This document shows positions 18,165 to 29,995 of a DNA stretch of 64,000 bases, one piece after another (position 1 is the stretch's first letter; each line of letters starts with the position of its first letter). This DNA comes from Sipunculus nudus (Eukaryota; Annelida; Sipuncula; Golfingiida; Sipunculidae): assembly GCA_026874595.1 (NCBI GenBank), contig CM049307.1, positions 93,038,330 through 93,102,329 of the forward strand, given 5' to 3'. A program made the position numbers and the translations under genes. The notes below the pieces were generated by a model that saw only the letters and a list, made by a program, of their open reading frames with translations, searched no databases and had not been told where the DNA came from.

Positions 18165-20870
18165 AATGTCAGAATGTTTTAACACGATATAGACCAATAA
18201 AGAAGGTTGAAAATTGTCTGTATTATTCGAAATCTGCTTCAATATTTTTCATTTATTAGATATGATTACATAACATCGCAAGCAGATCCAATAATCAACA
18301 AAATTGTTTAAGTTTACCTCCAACTAGAAAATAAGTGAGGTTATTGCCGCCAACGACCAAAACATAGCCGAATAATTTAAATAGACTGGTTCCCCGGGCT
18401 ATCTCAGGCCACCACCATTAGGCTTATCCATACACATTTTCACCCCTAGTGAATAGTTGTAATTCATATTTCGTTAGACTGGTATCAGTTCCTTTTCACA
18501 ATGTGGTTAACGTCCAATTTAGAAATTCCCTATTTCCGGTTTATGTAACACGTAAACTATTATAATAAAAATATATGAACATTTTGATTATAGCCGAAAA
18601 TATCCATCATTATCAAGTTATGGAGGGATCGGATTTTAAAATAAATGCTAACTACCAAATTATAATAAGAGTAATGACTTGCAGTTTTAAATTTGAGCTA
18701 CTGATTGTCAATACAAAATACAAAAATGAGATACAGTATTCATGAATATATAGGTTTCTATTTCGGAAACCTATTTGTGTTCTTTTATTTTTGCTTGCGG
18801 TCACTTTCAACACATGGTAACAGGACGTTTTGTTTTATCGTCCAGTTTACGACAGCAAATAATATCTGGCTGAAAGCCGACACTGTCATTGCAGCGTCAT
18901 AAAATCTCAGGGATGTCTGTACAAATTTGCCGTTCCGTTTTATGGCGCAGAACCATAGCCTCGCAACCGAACGTTTGTGGATTTACTTGTCATTTTATTA
19001 ATACAATTACATCGGTCATATCTGAATGATTTGTATTGCCTGCTGCGATCTGCTTTGTAAATTCTGCATGACAAATACCTTTTAAAGTGTCAGAAATATT
19101 CCAGGACCAAATGCTTATATGCACATATCGTTCAGTAATGTTCCGTAAAATTAAAGGTGATAGTTTGAGCGGAATTGACCTATGTACAGTGAATGATATT
19201 GTCACTCCGCTCGCTTTTTCTTCACATATCCCTCCGCTGTTTCATTTGACAGTGATGATATTACTACCACCAGAAACGGCTCGAGTACAGTGAATGCGAT
19301 GCTCACTTCAACACGCATCACCTTGGCTGTTTCTCCGCCATCAGGTCCTATCGGACACGCTGCAGATAATGTTCTCATCCTAATAGCTAATGGAAAATCA
19401 GTTCCCCGGAGGGCTTTAGGTGGCGGAACGCTGATAGAGACATATTAAACAAAATAAGAGTTATTACAAGCATCACCAGATGGGCTATGGGCCGGGCGAC
19501 CATAACGGCCACTTGATAAAGGGCGGCGGCAATAATAACCTTGGGTGGAGCGCCTCTGCGCCCATCCATACTTAACTATAGAACAAACCGATAGGCCGTA
19601 TAACTTTGCTATTATCATAACACACGTTATGACAGCGCTTACACCCATTACTAGTTTGGACCAATCATAAAGAATACCAGCTAAAGTCATTATCGCCCTA
19701 ACCATGCAGAGTTATAAACACCAGCCATTTTATATTTGGGTTATTTTATTGCAATGAAACAATGTGTTTTGGCCACAGTGCCAAAGTTTTCGCAAATTAG
19801 CAAATAGTCTACTCAATTTGGAATGCCAAACAGAGGCTAAAGCAATATAAGATATACAAACTGCTCACATGTATATATGTGTGTGTGTGTGTGTGTTGGT
19901 GAATGTATTCATTTTAATTTTGATAAGTAACCAGATGTAACACAAAAAGGTTGATCCAATCATTTCTTCTTTAACTAAAAACCAACCAGGCGGCGGTACA
20001 CAGTGCTGTGTATTATTACTTAGCAGAGAGCAGACAATCATAATTCAGCAGAACATGATTATATTACTTATACGTTATAACTTTAAACAAATTTTGTTAA
20101 TAAAATATTAGTATTGCTGTCTCGGTTTTAACGTATTTGTTTACCAGGGGAAAAAAATCGACAGACAAGTTTGAAATATGTCTTTAGAAACTATTAGTTA
20201 CATGCGCTAACATATATAAAATAAAACAAAACCAATGAAGTAATGATATAAAGGATGAATTGTTAGGTTGGTCCCTAAAATTATGTTTCAACTTAAACAC
20301 AAGGTCCGTTGGAAACCCTGTCATAACCCTGAGACACAGTGGAGTTTACGTTTGTTTGGCATTAAAACACGAGTAATTTAGACTTTCACTGTTTAACGGT
20401 AACCTAACTTTTACAGAGCTGGTACTTCTTATATCTTTCAGGTTATTACTCTTTATGGTTCATAAAATCATTTGACTCCAACTGGACTTTGAAAGTTTGA
20501 TGCATCTTAGAAACAAGTAAAATCGAAATTCATTATGAATAACTCTGTTCAGTGACACGTGCACTTAAATGAGACAGTTACAATTTGAACCTCAGTCTCA
20601 AGAATGTGCAGCTGTAATTATGGATTTGTGCAGTCCTTATTCTTATCTTAGCATTTGTTTCCATAACAGACTGAGAAAACCACTGTTAGGCCCATGAGTA
20701 AATAATTGAATTTTGATCACCCATAGTGATCAAACATTATTTCACATCTCTGTGTTATAATGTAGGCATTTTTTACATATTTTCATTCAAAACTGATCCA
20801 CACTTATTTACAGGCAATTATTCAAACTTCTGTTGTTGTGGCGGGAGGTAACCGCTTCCAATTTTTATGC
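18165..20870. other. Intergenic DNA with two unassigned minus-strand frames
   Basis: No recognised family. The minus-strand frame 19445-19705 (86 codons) has a hydrophobic stretch, VMGVSAVITCVMIIAKLYGL, that could span a membrane, and overlaps a second frame at 19387-19569. Neither has a promoter, splice or homology signal I can point to. A short (GT)n run lies at 19879-19896. Confidence 0.3.
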
Positions 20871-20877
20871 TGAATTA

Positions 20878-21238
20878 TCTAATTCTTAAGTTAACTATTT
20901 ACATTTGCACCGTTCCATTTTGGTTTGGACTACGTGGCAGGGCGGTAGCACTCGCTTTCATTCAGTTAATTTCATATACTGGTGTCACCCGGTGTCTACC
21001 GCACCTGCAAGTCCTGGGTGTGTAATCATCCCAATTGATGAGTAATAACACCGAGGAATCTCCCAGAGACGCACTTGTTTGTGAGTGATTCACGGTTGTC
21101 GGGTAATGCCTTTCCATTAAGCCTGCAGATCGCTCACCCTCGGTTTTGGGCCGACCGTGAAAATCTCGCTGCTTCTCTGCTCAGTTTTGAACTCACAACC
21201 TCCAGGCTTTGGGTCCTGTGCTCTACCCCTGAGCCACA
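20878..21238 (-). mobile_element. tRNA-derived SINE, copy 1
   Basis: On the minus strand the 5' end reads TGGCTCAGGGGTAGAGCAC (an A box), followed by GGTTGTGAGTTCAAA (a B box), then a body shared with the copy at 25403-25706, including GAGGGTGAGCGATCTGCA and CACTCACAAACAAGTG. The 3' end is ATAGTTAACTTAAGAATTAG. The length, about 360 bp, suits a tRNA-derived SINE. Confidence 0.75.
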
Positions 21239-23280
21239 AAACTAAATTATTTTAACCTCTCACTCTTAGTGCTTATGGTCCCTTGGCTTCCAACTTCTTT
21301 ATAGCTAGGCCATGTATATCTATATGCCTTATTCTATGCTAACAGGAAACGCTCCATTACAAGTTTGTGCAGTTATAAAATATCTTTAAAATTTATCCTG
21401 GCCGATTGGTTGCATAACTTAAATGAATTTTTATTGTGGAAAAACTGCTCGAAACCAAAGGAATGGCTCATTATGCAAAACAAAAAAAAATCTGCCATAT
21501 CCTGTGAGAACATCTGCACCGAGTCCAAGCATTTATGTTTTCACAAACAGAGTTAGTATCTGCAGCACTTCTGAGAGTCCCCAGTTTTCTTCACCTGCCT
21601 CACAGCAGACCAAGCACGCACGCACTCCTTTTGATATTTTAACACCGTGCAGTCAATCTCTTTGCAAAGTTACAATTATTCTACACAAGTGATAAAGCTA
21701 ACTTTCACAAGCCCGTTTACACATTTTTTGTTCACTTTGGCGTCTTGAACTGTCTGCTTCTGTCGTTTCCGCTAGTAACTTAAATTACAAATCATACCCC
21801 ATGGTTTGTAGCAGTTGTGATAATATTTTTTTCCAGTAATAGTTAAAAATATTCTAATATTAAATTAAGACTAATTTTATATGTTTATCTCCCCAGAGAG
21901 GTTATGTTTTCAACTATGTCCATTTGTTCGTATGTTTGACTCTTCGTTTGATATATGTGCAAGAAAATGCAAACTGTAATACAAAAATACAATGCAAAAA
22001 TAGTGTTTATAGTACTTGATCAAACCTTTCCTCTTCACCCTTCAAAATATCAAACCGAAAAAACAGAGGGACAAACATTGGTCAAAACATAACCTCCGCT
22101 AACCTTCTCCAGGAGAGTTATGTATTTAAGAGAGTTCGATATAAATATTCCACAAGTACGATATATTTACCAATTGTGTATTGTCAAGCAAACATACTGT
22201 CACGGTTTTGTTTACCGTACAGCCCCATGAATTCCCTGTCCCCATCGATCTTAGTACAGCTCCATGACATCTGTCACTTCATTCTGTACTATTAACTGTT
22301 TGCCGCCTTTCTAACTCTGTCTGGGCTAATTATACAGGTCCCCTAAAGCCGGGTAACAGGTGTTTTCTTTTACACGCAGGCTCAAATAGTGATGGCCCAA
22401 TCCAATCAACTGTATTGAATATATGATGCACATCAAAGTAACTCAACCGCCTTTGTAAGGCATCATCTCTCTCTCACACACATTCTGTCTCTCCAGCGTG
22501 AGTGTATGTAATACATTAATATGTGTATTTTATTATATCCTAATATTAATTGTTTTAACTGACTTAGTGATAATCTTATTATGAGTAAAATTGGTAATGG
22601 TTAAATTCGAATGAACAGGATTTTTAAATCTACCAATCTTATAATTTTGAAAGTATCCCTAAATCAAAAGTTTGCATTTATCTTTTTCATACATTTGTAG
22701 AATATAAGTGATAATTTGAAAGATATTGGCAACTTTATTGACAAAATATACAGTCGTTAATGTATTTAACTAAGCCAGATTTTTTTAATAATATCATAAT
22801 ATTTTTCAATAAAAGCAAACAATGTGTTCGAGTCTACAACATGTTTTTGGCTTTAAGGCACAATAAAATGTTTATTGGCTGTTGTGGAGAAACCAAATGT
22901 CATAATTTCAACAAGCGTTCATACCAGTGTTATTACTAAGATACTGGTGCATCTTTCAGCAATCCATACACAGGATGATCATTTTTTTCAATCCTTAAAG
23001 ACTGGAATGGGGAAAGACGGATCTATTCAATTACACTCATATATTATATATAATTAATACATTTAGAAATATTTAAACAAAAAATATATCACTGTGCCTC
23101 TCTTTAACACAATAACATGACAGGCTTAACACAAACACAAACCTTTTATTCCTTATATATTTTAATATTTTTAACGGTAAGGAGTTTTAAAAAGACGGTG
23201 TATCTCCAGAAAAAAAAGTAAAACTTTTTAAATGTTTTGTTGCCTAAAATCCGGTAGCATTTATGAATATATTGCCGACA
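21239..23280. other. AT-rich intergenic DNA
   Basis: I found no gene, RNA gene or named repeat. Frames at 21365-21692 and 22875-23057 are short and featureless. Confidence 0.45.
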
Positions 23281-23327
23281 TCGGCATGCAAATAATCCTC
23301 TGTCCACAGACGGCTTAGGCCAAAGTT

Positions 23328-23360
23328 GACGTCACTATTAATTATAAATACCTGACGTCA
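23328..23360 (+). promoter_or_regulatory. Two palindromic CRE sites around a TATA-like motif
   Basis: TGACGTCA occurs at 23328-23335 and again at 23353-23360, with TATAAATA (23343-23350) between. A third TGACGTCA is at 23702-23709. The full 8-bp CRE is the binding site of CREB/ATF factors. No adjacent coding exon was found, so function is inferred from motif density only. Confidence 0.4.
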
Positions 23361-23934
23361 GCAAAAAAATTTAACACTACAAATTGGTGATTTTTGGGGT
23401 AAACTTTAAAAAGAACAGGCACGTATGTAGTGGCTTAGATAAAGTGGATATTGAAACTGGATTAAAACCCACGGGGTCAAATACAGTTATACTGCAAAGG
23501 CAAATTCAAGACTTCCATAGAAACTTAACATCAATCTCCCTTCATCTTCTATCTCGAACCAGCGCAACCTACGTGAACACATAGTCCTTGACTTTAAAGA
23601 GTTGGCTGTAAACGGACCTCGGTGGACTAGTTGAACTCTTATAAACAGAGAGTAAATTATTATGGATTATCCTTGTCACAATGCATCATGGGGATTCACT
23701 ATGACGTCACCTACTACATTATGTATGTGATGGCTGCATTGAAGTTCTTCATTCTTTAAAATTTTTGACAAAACCTTTGTATGCATTTTAAAAATAATTT
23801 TTTCACGGAAATTTTCATTGCTATTGTAAGTTCTATGAGTGTGATGGCGTTCTTTGTATAAGCGAAGGGGCCGATTCCGAAAATATAACCTTTTTTAAGT
23901 AGGTGTATGCGACATTTTCGATATATCATCGAAA

Positions 23935-24502
23935 GTAAGAAAGGATGGTGTTATTTTTTATTCACATGCAACTATGGAAGCCCATGTAATGGCAGTCTGC
24001 AAGGCTTCATATATACATATTCGTAATATCAGTAAAATAAGAAAGTTTGTGACCAGAGAGTCTTTGGAACAAATAGTTCATTCTTTTATTACTTCTAAAT
24101 TAGATAATTGCAAAGTATAAAAAATGCTGCGGCTAGGATTATTACGGGTGCTTCAAAATCAGATCAAATTATACCAATTTTGTATTCTCTGCATTGGCTG
24201 CCCGTTGTGCAAAGGGTTAAAATTCAAAATGTTAATTCTTGTGTATAAGGCAATAAATAATTTAGCTCCTCTTTACCTGCAAGAGCTTATTCACAATTAT
24301 ACATCATTAAGAAACCTTGGTCAACAGCTGAAAACTTACTGGTCGTGCCTTTTACCAAATCGTCCAGTTTACAAAATCGGGCATTCAGTGTTGTTGGCCC
24401 GAAACTATGGAATGACCTACCATATACTCTAAAAGAAACAACCAATCTCTCACAATTTAAAAGTAAATTAAAAACATATTTGTTTGTGGAATATTTTTAA
24501 TA

Positions 24503-24542
<40 letters not shown>

Positions 24543-24545
24543 TCA
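23935..24545 (+). pseudogene. L2/CR1-like LINE, 3' fragment
   Basis: Translated pieces in order read AVCKASYIYIRNISKIRKFV, then EQIVHSFITSKLDNCK, then (another frame) AARIITGASKSDQIIPILYS and LHWLPV, then LILVYKAINNLAPLYLQELI. These match the conserved C-terminal part of L2/CR1-type reverse transcriptases (the LDNCNSLL...QNAAAR...LHWLPV...YKAL.GLAP pattern). A deletion joins LDNCK to the AAR block, and several frameshifts are present. The fragment ends in an (AAT)n tail at 24505-24543, as many such LINEs do. It is dead. Confidence 0.75.
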
Positions 24546-25400
24546 TAAGAAAATCACTGTCTGCAGCATTCTCTAGTTTAAAAAAAAGTAGAAATGTAAC
24601 GGTTTCCTAAATTAATCCTTCTTAGAAGTAACATTCAAACTAACCAAACAAATGTAGTTCGATCTTCCGAAATAGGTAATGTTGACAAAACCTGTCAGAA
24701 GTCTTATCTGTGCTTGAAATCTACATGATCGAGTGGAATTTCGCATTTTTCACAGTTGGGCTTTTGGACCTCAAAAATAAACCTAAGGTAGGCTCATTAT
24801 TGATTTGCTGAGTTTTTCTTAATCGTTTTCTCATTTCTTTAAATTTCGATACCATCTCCAATGCGACTGATTTTCCAAAGTTATTATGTTGATTGTAATA
24901 GCTAGTGTTATAGCCACAATAAAAAGATCGGCGCTGATCTTAATATTGAACTTAACCTTATTTTCAAAGTCGTTATCGGCGGGAAGCTTCCATTGCAATC
25001 GATTGGGATTACAGAACTCTGGTTCAGGTATTTTTGTATGAAAGATCCCTTGAATATACATTACAACACCGAGTTGCAAAGGAGTATTTGTTCTATTTTT
25101 CTAGCCAAGGATTACCAATATCAACTCATGATAATGTTAAAAGAGAACCGATTATTCGTGGTAAAGCCCTTTGCTCGAGGTTCATCTTAAGACGAATTAA
25201 AATGAGACGACTTAGGCTTACATCTCCCATAATTTAAGAGAACAAAAAAATTCAAATAAAATACACTACAATGAAATCCCAATTTTCCTTGTGAATTGGT
25301 TTAAAACCAGGCAGTGTTCTTTCTTGACTTTAGTTTGATAAAAAATATGCCATAACCAATATAACCAGCTTAAAATGCTATTTCATGCTGTTATTTATAA
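24546..25400. other. Unassigned intergenic DNA
   Basis: Small frames on both strands (24831-25079 minus, 24993-25237 plus) have no recognisable family. Confidence 0.4.
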
Positions 25401-25402
25401 CT

Positions 25403-25706
25403 GGCTTCTGTGGCTCAGAGGTAGAGCGCAGGAATCTATTCTCACCCGAGGTCGGCCCCGACCCAGGGTGAGTGCTCTGCAAGCTCAATGGGAAGGGCGT
25501 ACCAAACGGCAGGGTTTCACTCACAAACGAGTGGGCCTTTGGGAATGATTACGAATCCAGGGCACGCAGATGCAGTAGTCACCGGGCCTGGTTAAAGCCA
25601 GGATTTAAAATAAGAGGAAGCGTGTGATACTGCCCTGTCATGTAGCGCGAAACCGGAATGGAATTCTGCAGATGTACTTATATATAGTTAAGTTAGTATT
25701 AAATAA
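25403..25706 (+). mobile_element. tRNA-derived SINE, copy 2 (B box lost)
   Basis: The segment starts GGCTTCTGTGGCTCAGAGGT with AGAGCGC (A box) and continues with the same body as copy 1: GGGTGAGTGCTCTGCA, CACTCACAAACGAGTG, ACTGCCCTGTCATGTAGC and a 3' ATAGTTAAGTTAGTATTA. The B-box region is missing relative to copy 1, so this copy should no longer have a complete Pol III promoter. It is not a tRNA gene. Confidence 0.7.
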
Positions 25707-26530
25707 TGGAGGCGGTTACTTTCATCAAAAATGATAAAAATGCTGTTATATGTATATTTCATATAATCGGCACATCGTACGAAAGTTTCGGCATGTTATT
25801 GAACAAAATATGATAATCCAATTAAAAACATTGTTACATGTATTTTCAAATATGATTTTCAATATTACACTTTGGCAATTTCACAATAATTAACAATAAA
25901 CAGTTTAAGTGTGTAAATTAATGGCGTTTCATATGAAATGTATTGTAATCGGTTTGCCTTTGTCATTTAATAAAACGTATTAATCTTGAAATACAGCGGG
26001 TCCATGTTTATTGATCCTTTGCTAAGGCAAACACTAGGGTATATTTTAAGGAATTTTACAACCACACAAACATTTTTAAAAAGCATGCCTTGGTCAGCAT
26101 AAAATGAGGTCACTGTTACCCGATACTTTGGTCTAGCTATATTAAGGTTTATGGCAGTATTAACAAATACTTAAGAGTATAGTCCTTCAGCAAAATAAAA
26201 TCATTAATTGTAGAATCAAGAAACAGTTTTTTTTCGATCATATAAGAGCCAAATACATGGCGTACAGTGATCGGTAAGTGATCGAAACATTTAATTAGTA
26301 ACTCATAGTGGTTTAAAAGTGACTTGGAAAGAATTTAAAAATTTTAAATTGCACAAATGCAGACAACTGCACATTTGTATGTATAAATGCAAAAGATACG
26401 GTCCAACTGCACGATGAAATATATCTTGCACAACACAATACACATTGACCACACGACTACACTGTTCAGCTTCTTAAAGGTCTACAGCTAATTTTCAAAA
26501 CCACCACAGTTAAAGATAGTAAAAGGAAAA
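25707..26530. other. AT-rich DNA, possible first intron
   Basis: No gene or repeat seen. If the exon at 26537-26564 is real, this lies in its first intron on the minus strand. Confidence 0.35.
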
Positions 26531-26536
26531 TCTTAC

Positions 26537-26564
26537 CTGTTGACCATTTTCCTAGAAGCGACAT
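26537..26564 (-). CDS. Candidate first coding exon (MSLLGKWST...)
   Basis: On the minus strand an ATG (26564-26562) with A at -3 opens nine codons, MSLLGKWST, plus one base, and ends at CAG followed by a strong splice donor GTAAGA. A promoter-like region lies upstream (see 26946-26996). The G-K-W near the N-terminus recalls cytosolic fatty-acid-binding proteins, whose first residues commonly include that triplet, but in that family exon 1 is usually longer and nine residues cannot establish it. I could not find a following exon. The gene could be real with distant exons, or the signals could be coincidence. Confidence 0.3.
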
Positions 26565-26945
26565 TGTATTTCCAAAAATTTTCTCTTCCTTTCCTTGTAT
26601 TAAATACTGCTGTTAAAACGTTAAATTTGTGAACAGCGGTGACTTTACATTCAGTATGCTAAGTCGTTGAGATTGTACAATCCTGCACTAGAAACACAAA
26701 TGTCCGGTGCTTCGTGTTCAATTCCGCAGACTTTGAACTGCATGTGTTTTTTTATCTAATTATGTTTGATAAAAAGCTAGAGACAACTATTTAATTATAA
26801 AGTTAAAACCACAGGACTCTCTGTAGCAGTCACTGTTAACTGAAGTACAGGCTTCCCACAGTCTGACAGTCAATGCCTGTTCTGCGCCAGCCTAGCCAGA
26901 CACTGTAACCGCCAAACACAGAGCTAACACTTTCTTGAGCTGGAC

Positions 26946-26996
26946 TTTTTATTAACGACTCCCCTTATGGTCACTGAGACAGAGGCACAGTCCAAT
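26946..26996 (-). promoter_or_regulatory. Candidate promoter: CCAAT element and TATA-like box
   Basis: Reading the minus strand, CTGATTGGAC (an inverted CCAAT element, at 26992-26996) is followed about 43 bp later by TTAATAAAAAGT (26946-26953 core). Transcription would start near 26915, giving a 5' leader of about 350 bp to the ATG at 26564. Spacing is canonical for a TATA promoter. Confidence 0.35.
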
Positions 26997-26999
26997 CAG

Positions 27000-27640
27000 T
27001 AGATGTGGGAACGGCCCTGGTACAGGGTTTTAAATCTACGCTTGTCAGGCCCAAGTGTTTTACTGTTGAAACATTATCTTTTACTTCCCTAGCTTTCGCA
27101 CAAAGCATTACCGCTACACACTAAACATTATATCCGGGAATGGAAGTATATTTTTTACCTTACGCATAAATTAGTATGTATCGTTCTTTTAAATCTTTAA
27201 ATGTATCTTTAGGTTTTTAACATTAGGAAATAGGATTAGAGGCTCGCGGCGGCTCAGTCTGTTTGCAATTAAGATATATCGATTTAAATACTTCTTCTGT
27301 CATATATCCTTTTTAAGTTGGTGTAATTAGATGATGTAGATTTCAAGCTCTCGTTTGCTCCGTTGCTCCGCAAATTAGAATTTATCATCATTATCCTTTT
27401 TCATCCCTGTAATGTTTATATAATTGGATGATGCAGATACGATGCTCTCCGTTGGCTGGCAGCCCGGGTGATGGAATCGTTACTTGGCTAACAATCTAGA
27501 ACGTCCGTTTCGCTTAGAGCTAACTATCGGTGTATCAGTTTTGTTCTGCCAAAACAACCAGAAAAATCTTAGTTTATTGTCGGCATTGAGATCAGTTGAA
27601 GGAATCAGGCAGAGATTTCAGCAAATAGTCTTTTATCTTT
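27000..27640. other. Unassigned intergenic DNA
   Basis: No gene, repeat or RNA gene recognised. Confidence 0.4.
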
Positions 27641-27666
27641 TTCACTGAAGAGAGATTGATAACACC

Positions 27667-27924
27667 ATGCAGTATAGGGATTCGGGTAGAAAAATAACGC
27701 ATGCCAACCTTACGGGAAATGGCTCTCCGTATTTCGGGCACAGACTATTTTTCATCAAATCCACTGTCCTGGTATCAGCAAGATTGCCTGAATCCCTGTC
27801 CTCGTGTGTTGAATATTGTTCAGACTCCTTCCGCAAGAGGATCAAGAAAATAGACGAGGCCGACGGGCAACCAAACAAAACCCTGGGTGGATATTGCAGG
27901 GCGGTGCTGGCTTCCGTGCAGTAA
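27667..27924 (+). CDS. Unrecognised 85-codon open frame
   Basis: A true ATG opens an 85-aa frame containing TGNGSPYFGHRLFFIK and a basic stretch, FRKRIKKIDEADGQ. Third codon positions are noticeably richer in G and C than the surrounding DNA, which is mildly in favour of coding. There is no domain I know, no signal peptide and no clear promoter. An antisense frame of similar length (27642-27878) covers the same bases. It may be an exon, a small lineage-specific gene, or chance. Confidence 0.2.
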   Translation: MQYRDSGRKITHANLTGNGSPYFGHRLFFIKSTVLVSARLPESLSSCVEYCSDSFRKRIKKIDEADGQPNKTLGGYCRAVLASVQ

Positions 27925-29165
27925 TTATGCAGCTGCTGTCTTCGGCCAGTTTAGTAGACAGCTTTAATATGCAGCCCACATATGGCTTTGCAAGCAGGCT
28001 CTCCGCTGCATCAGTTCAAACGCCGCGCAAGGTGGAGGAATGGGTATAATACATTCATTGGCTGGACAATAACACGCCGGATAGCTATACCTTGATTCCC
28101 GAGTAACTCAATCGATACAAACCAATAATACACACACTCTGAAGTCACCGAACCCCTGTAGTGGCGCACACCGGTTGTCTATGTAGACTTTGTAAAACGA
28201 ACTGCCAAACTGTGAAACAAAGAAAACAGACTGATCATGGCTATACGGAAATAAGCGTCACGTGACACCCTCTCTGCCAAAAATCAAATCTTTGCTGCCA
28301 TCAATTTGCACTGGCACGCCATACGCCGATACATTGAATGCCCCGTTTGCCATATGCAAGCTGACTGACCCAATACTTGAAAGTCAACAAGTAATACCTG
28401 TTTTGTTTATCGCCTATTGCAGACTTCGCTATTAACCTACTCTTCAGCTGTGACTCTATTAAAATATCATAACGATAACCTGGACTCTACACGCCTTACT
28501 TAGCGGTTAAATATGCTGCAATGATAGATCTACTTCGCTTTAGCCGCTGATTTGGATCGCAAGTTTCTCTGGGTTTCTCCACCAGTGCTGGCACAGGGAA
28601 AAGAAGCCAACAACTTTTTTTATTTTATTGTAGATTTTAGTACTTTCAATATCTTACAAAATTTAATGTGGACAAGCATAAAACAACTTCGCCTTGACAT
28701 TCCATCTTTGAAGAGTAAGATAATCTGATACCTTTCTAATATGTTATTATTTTGATTTAAACTAAAGCCAGTTCGAAATTTTATATAAGTTTTTTTACAA
28801 TGATTTCCTCTCTATTACGACAATACATGTGTTCTTTTAACGTGACTCTTACATTTGTAGAAATGAATAGCAGTCGCAATCAAACATAACCTCCGAAATA
28901 GACCACACCCAGCCTGTAAATTTTAACAATTATCTAATAACCTGGAATCCATTGTTTCTTAGCAAAATGTATAGGTCATTGCATTGCGTTAAGATTAAAC
29001 CTTTAAATTATTTTAAAGAAGTCCTGAGGAATACACATAAACATTATGTTTTACCTTTATAAGGAATATTGTGAAGCCGTGTATGCAAGACATTGGAGAC
29101 ATTGCTGGGTTTAAGAGAAATGTTAATGTTGAGGTTTTAAGGCAAGTGAGTTTTTCTAAACACGT
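27925..29165. other. Unassigned intergenic DNA, possible SINE scrap
   Basis: Nothing coding is supported. TTTCTCTGGGTTTCTCCACC near 28562 resembles the body of tRNA-derived SINEs but is too short to define an element. Confidence 0.35.
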
Positions 29166-29171
29166 TTATAT

Positions 29172-29995
29172 TGTTACGGAACCTTATATCAACAGATCAC
29201 GTAGTCGTGACGAAGATAAATTTTGTAGTGGAGATAAAAAAATCAGATTCTGTAACACCAGGCAGCGTGAAATGTCTAAGGGAATGAATAAAGAAGTCAC
29301 AATAAAGAACAATACACTAAATCAATACAATTTCACAGTATAACAATAGTACAACAGCAAATCAATACAAGTATATAAATAAAGTGTACAGAACCTGGAT
29401 ACCATCACTGTCACAACGTTAACAAGTCCTTTATAACAAACAACCCAGATGAACAGTTCACATAAATCTTCTCAGAGAGTAACAGTCTATTTTATTCACA
29501 AAATCAATCCGTTGTAATCCCAAAGTGAAGTTCTTGTTATAATCCCGAAAGCAAACTGAAGACAATATAAGATCCGCCACATATTCATAAGAAAATCTTT
29601 AATTGCCGCACTTAACGGAAAAGGTCCACAACCGACTTACACGCTTCTGTGTCCGCTGGGATATTTCTCTCCTCTCTCCTGGCTCTAAAAAAACAGACCC
29701 TTTATATAACTTTTCACCTTAAGCCGAGAACTTTCCATTCCTCGATCAATCCAAAGAACCCAATAGTACACACGTTACAGGAAACATCTAGAACAACATC
29801 GCTGTGTTTCTACATTCAGTTGCACGTTCGCACGTGTGCCGGCCCGGCTCGGCCAGGCGAGAAAGCCCCAGACTAGCATGACCGCTGTTTACAGGTGAAA
29901 CCCCACGCGTGGGCCGGGCCATGGCGCATAGCAACAGACAATGCTAGTGCTGAACAAACACACTGTTGCATACAATAAAAGAGACATCTATAACA
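29172..29995 (-). mobile_element. Solo LTR, diverged copy of 7217-8059
   Basis: On the minus strand it begins TGTTATAGATGTCTCTTTTA, aligning with TGTTACAGATGCCCCTTTTA of the other copy, and ends CGTAACA at 29172. Shared blocks include the TATA region (AAGTTATATAAAG), the region around the polyadenylation signal, and the last 130 bp. Divergence is clearly higher than between the two 8-kb-spaced copies at the window start. No primer-binding site or gag-pol follows. The small plus-strand frame 29071-29343 reads the antisense of this LTR. Confidence 0.65.

Noticed and set aside
25403-25475. tRNA gene
   Set aside because: The A box is good but there is no anticodon arm or T arm, and the sequence continues into a SINE body shared with 20878-21238.
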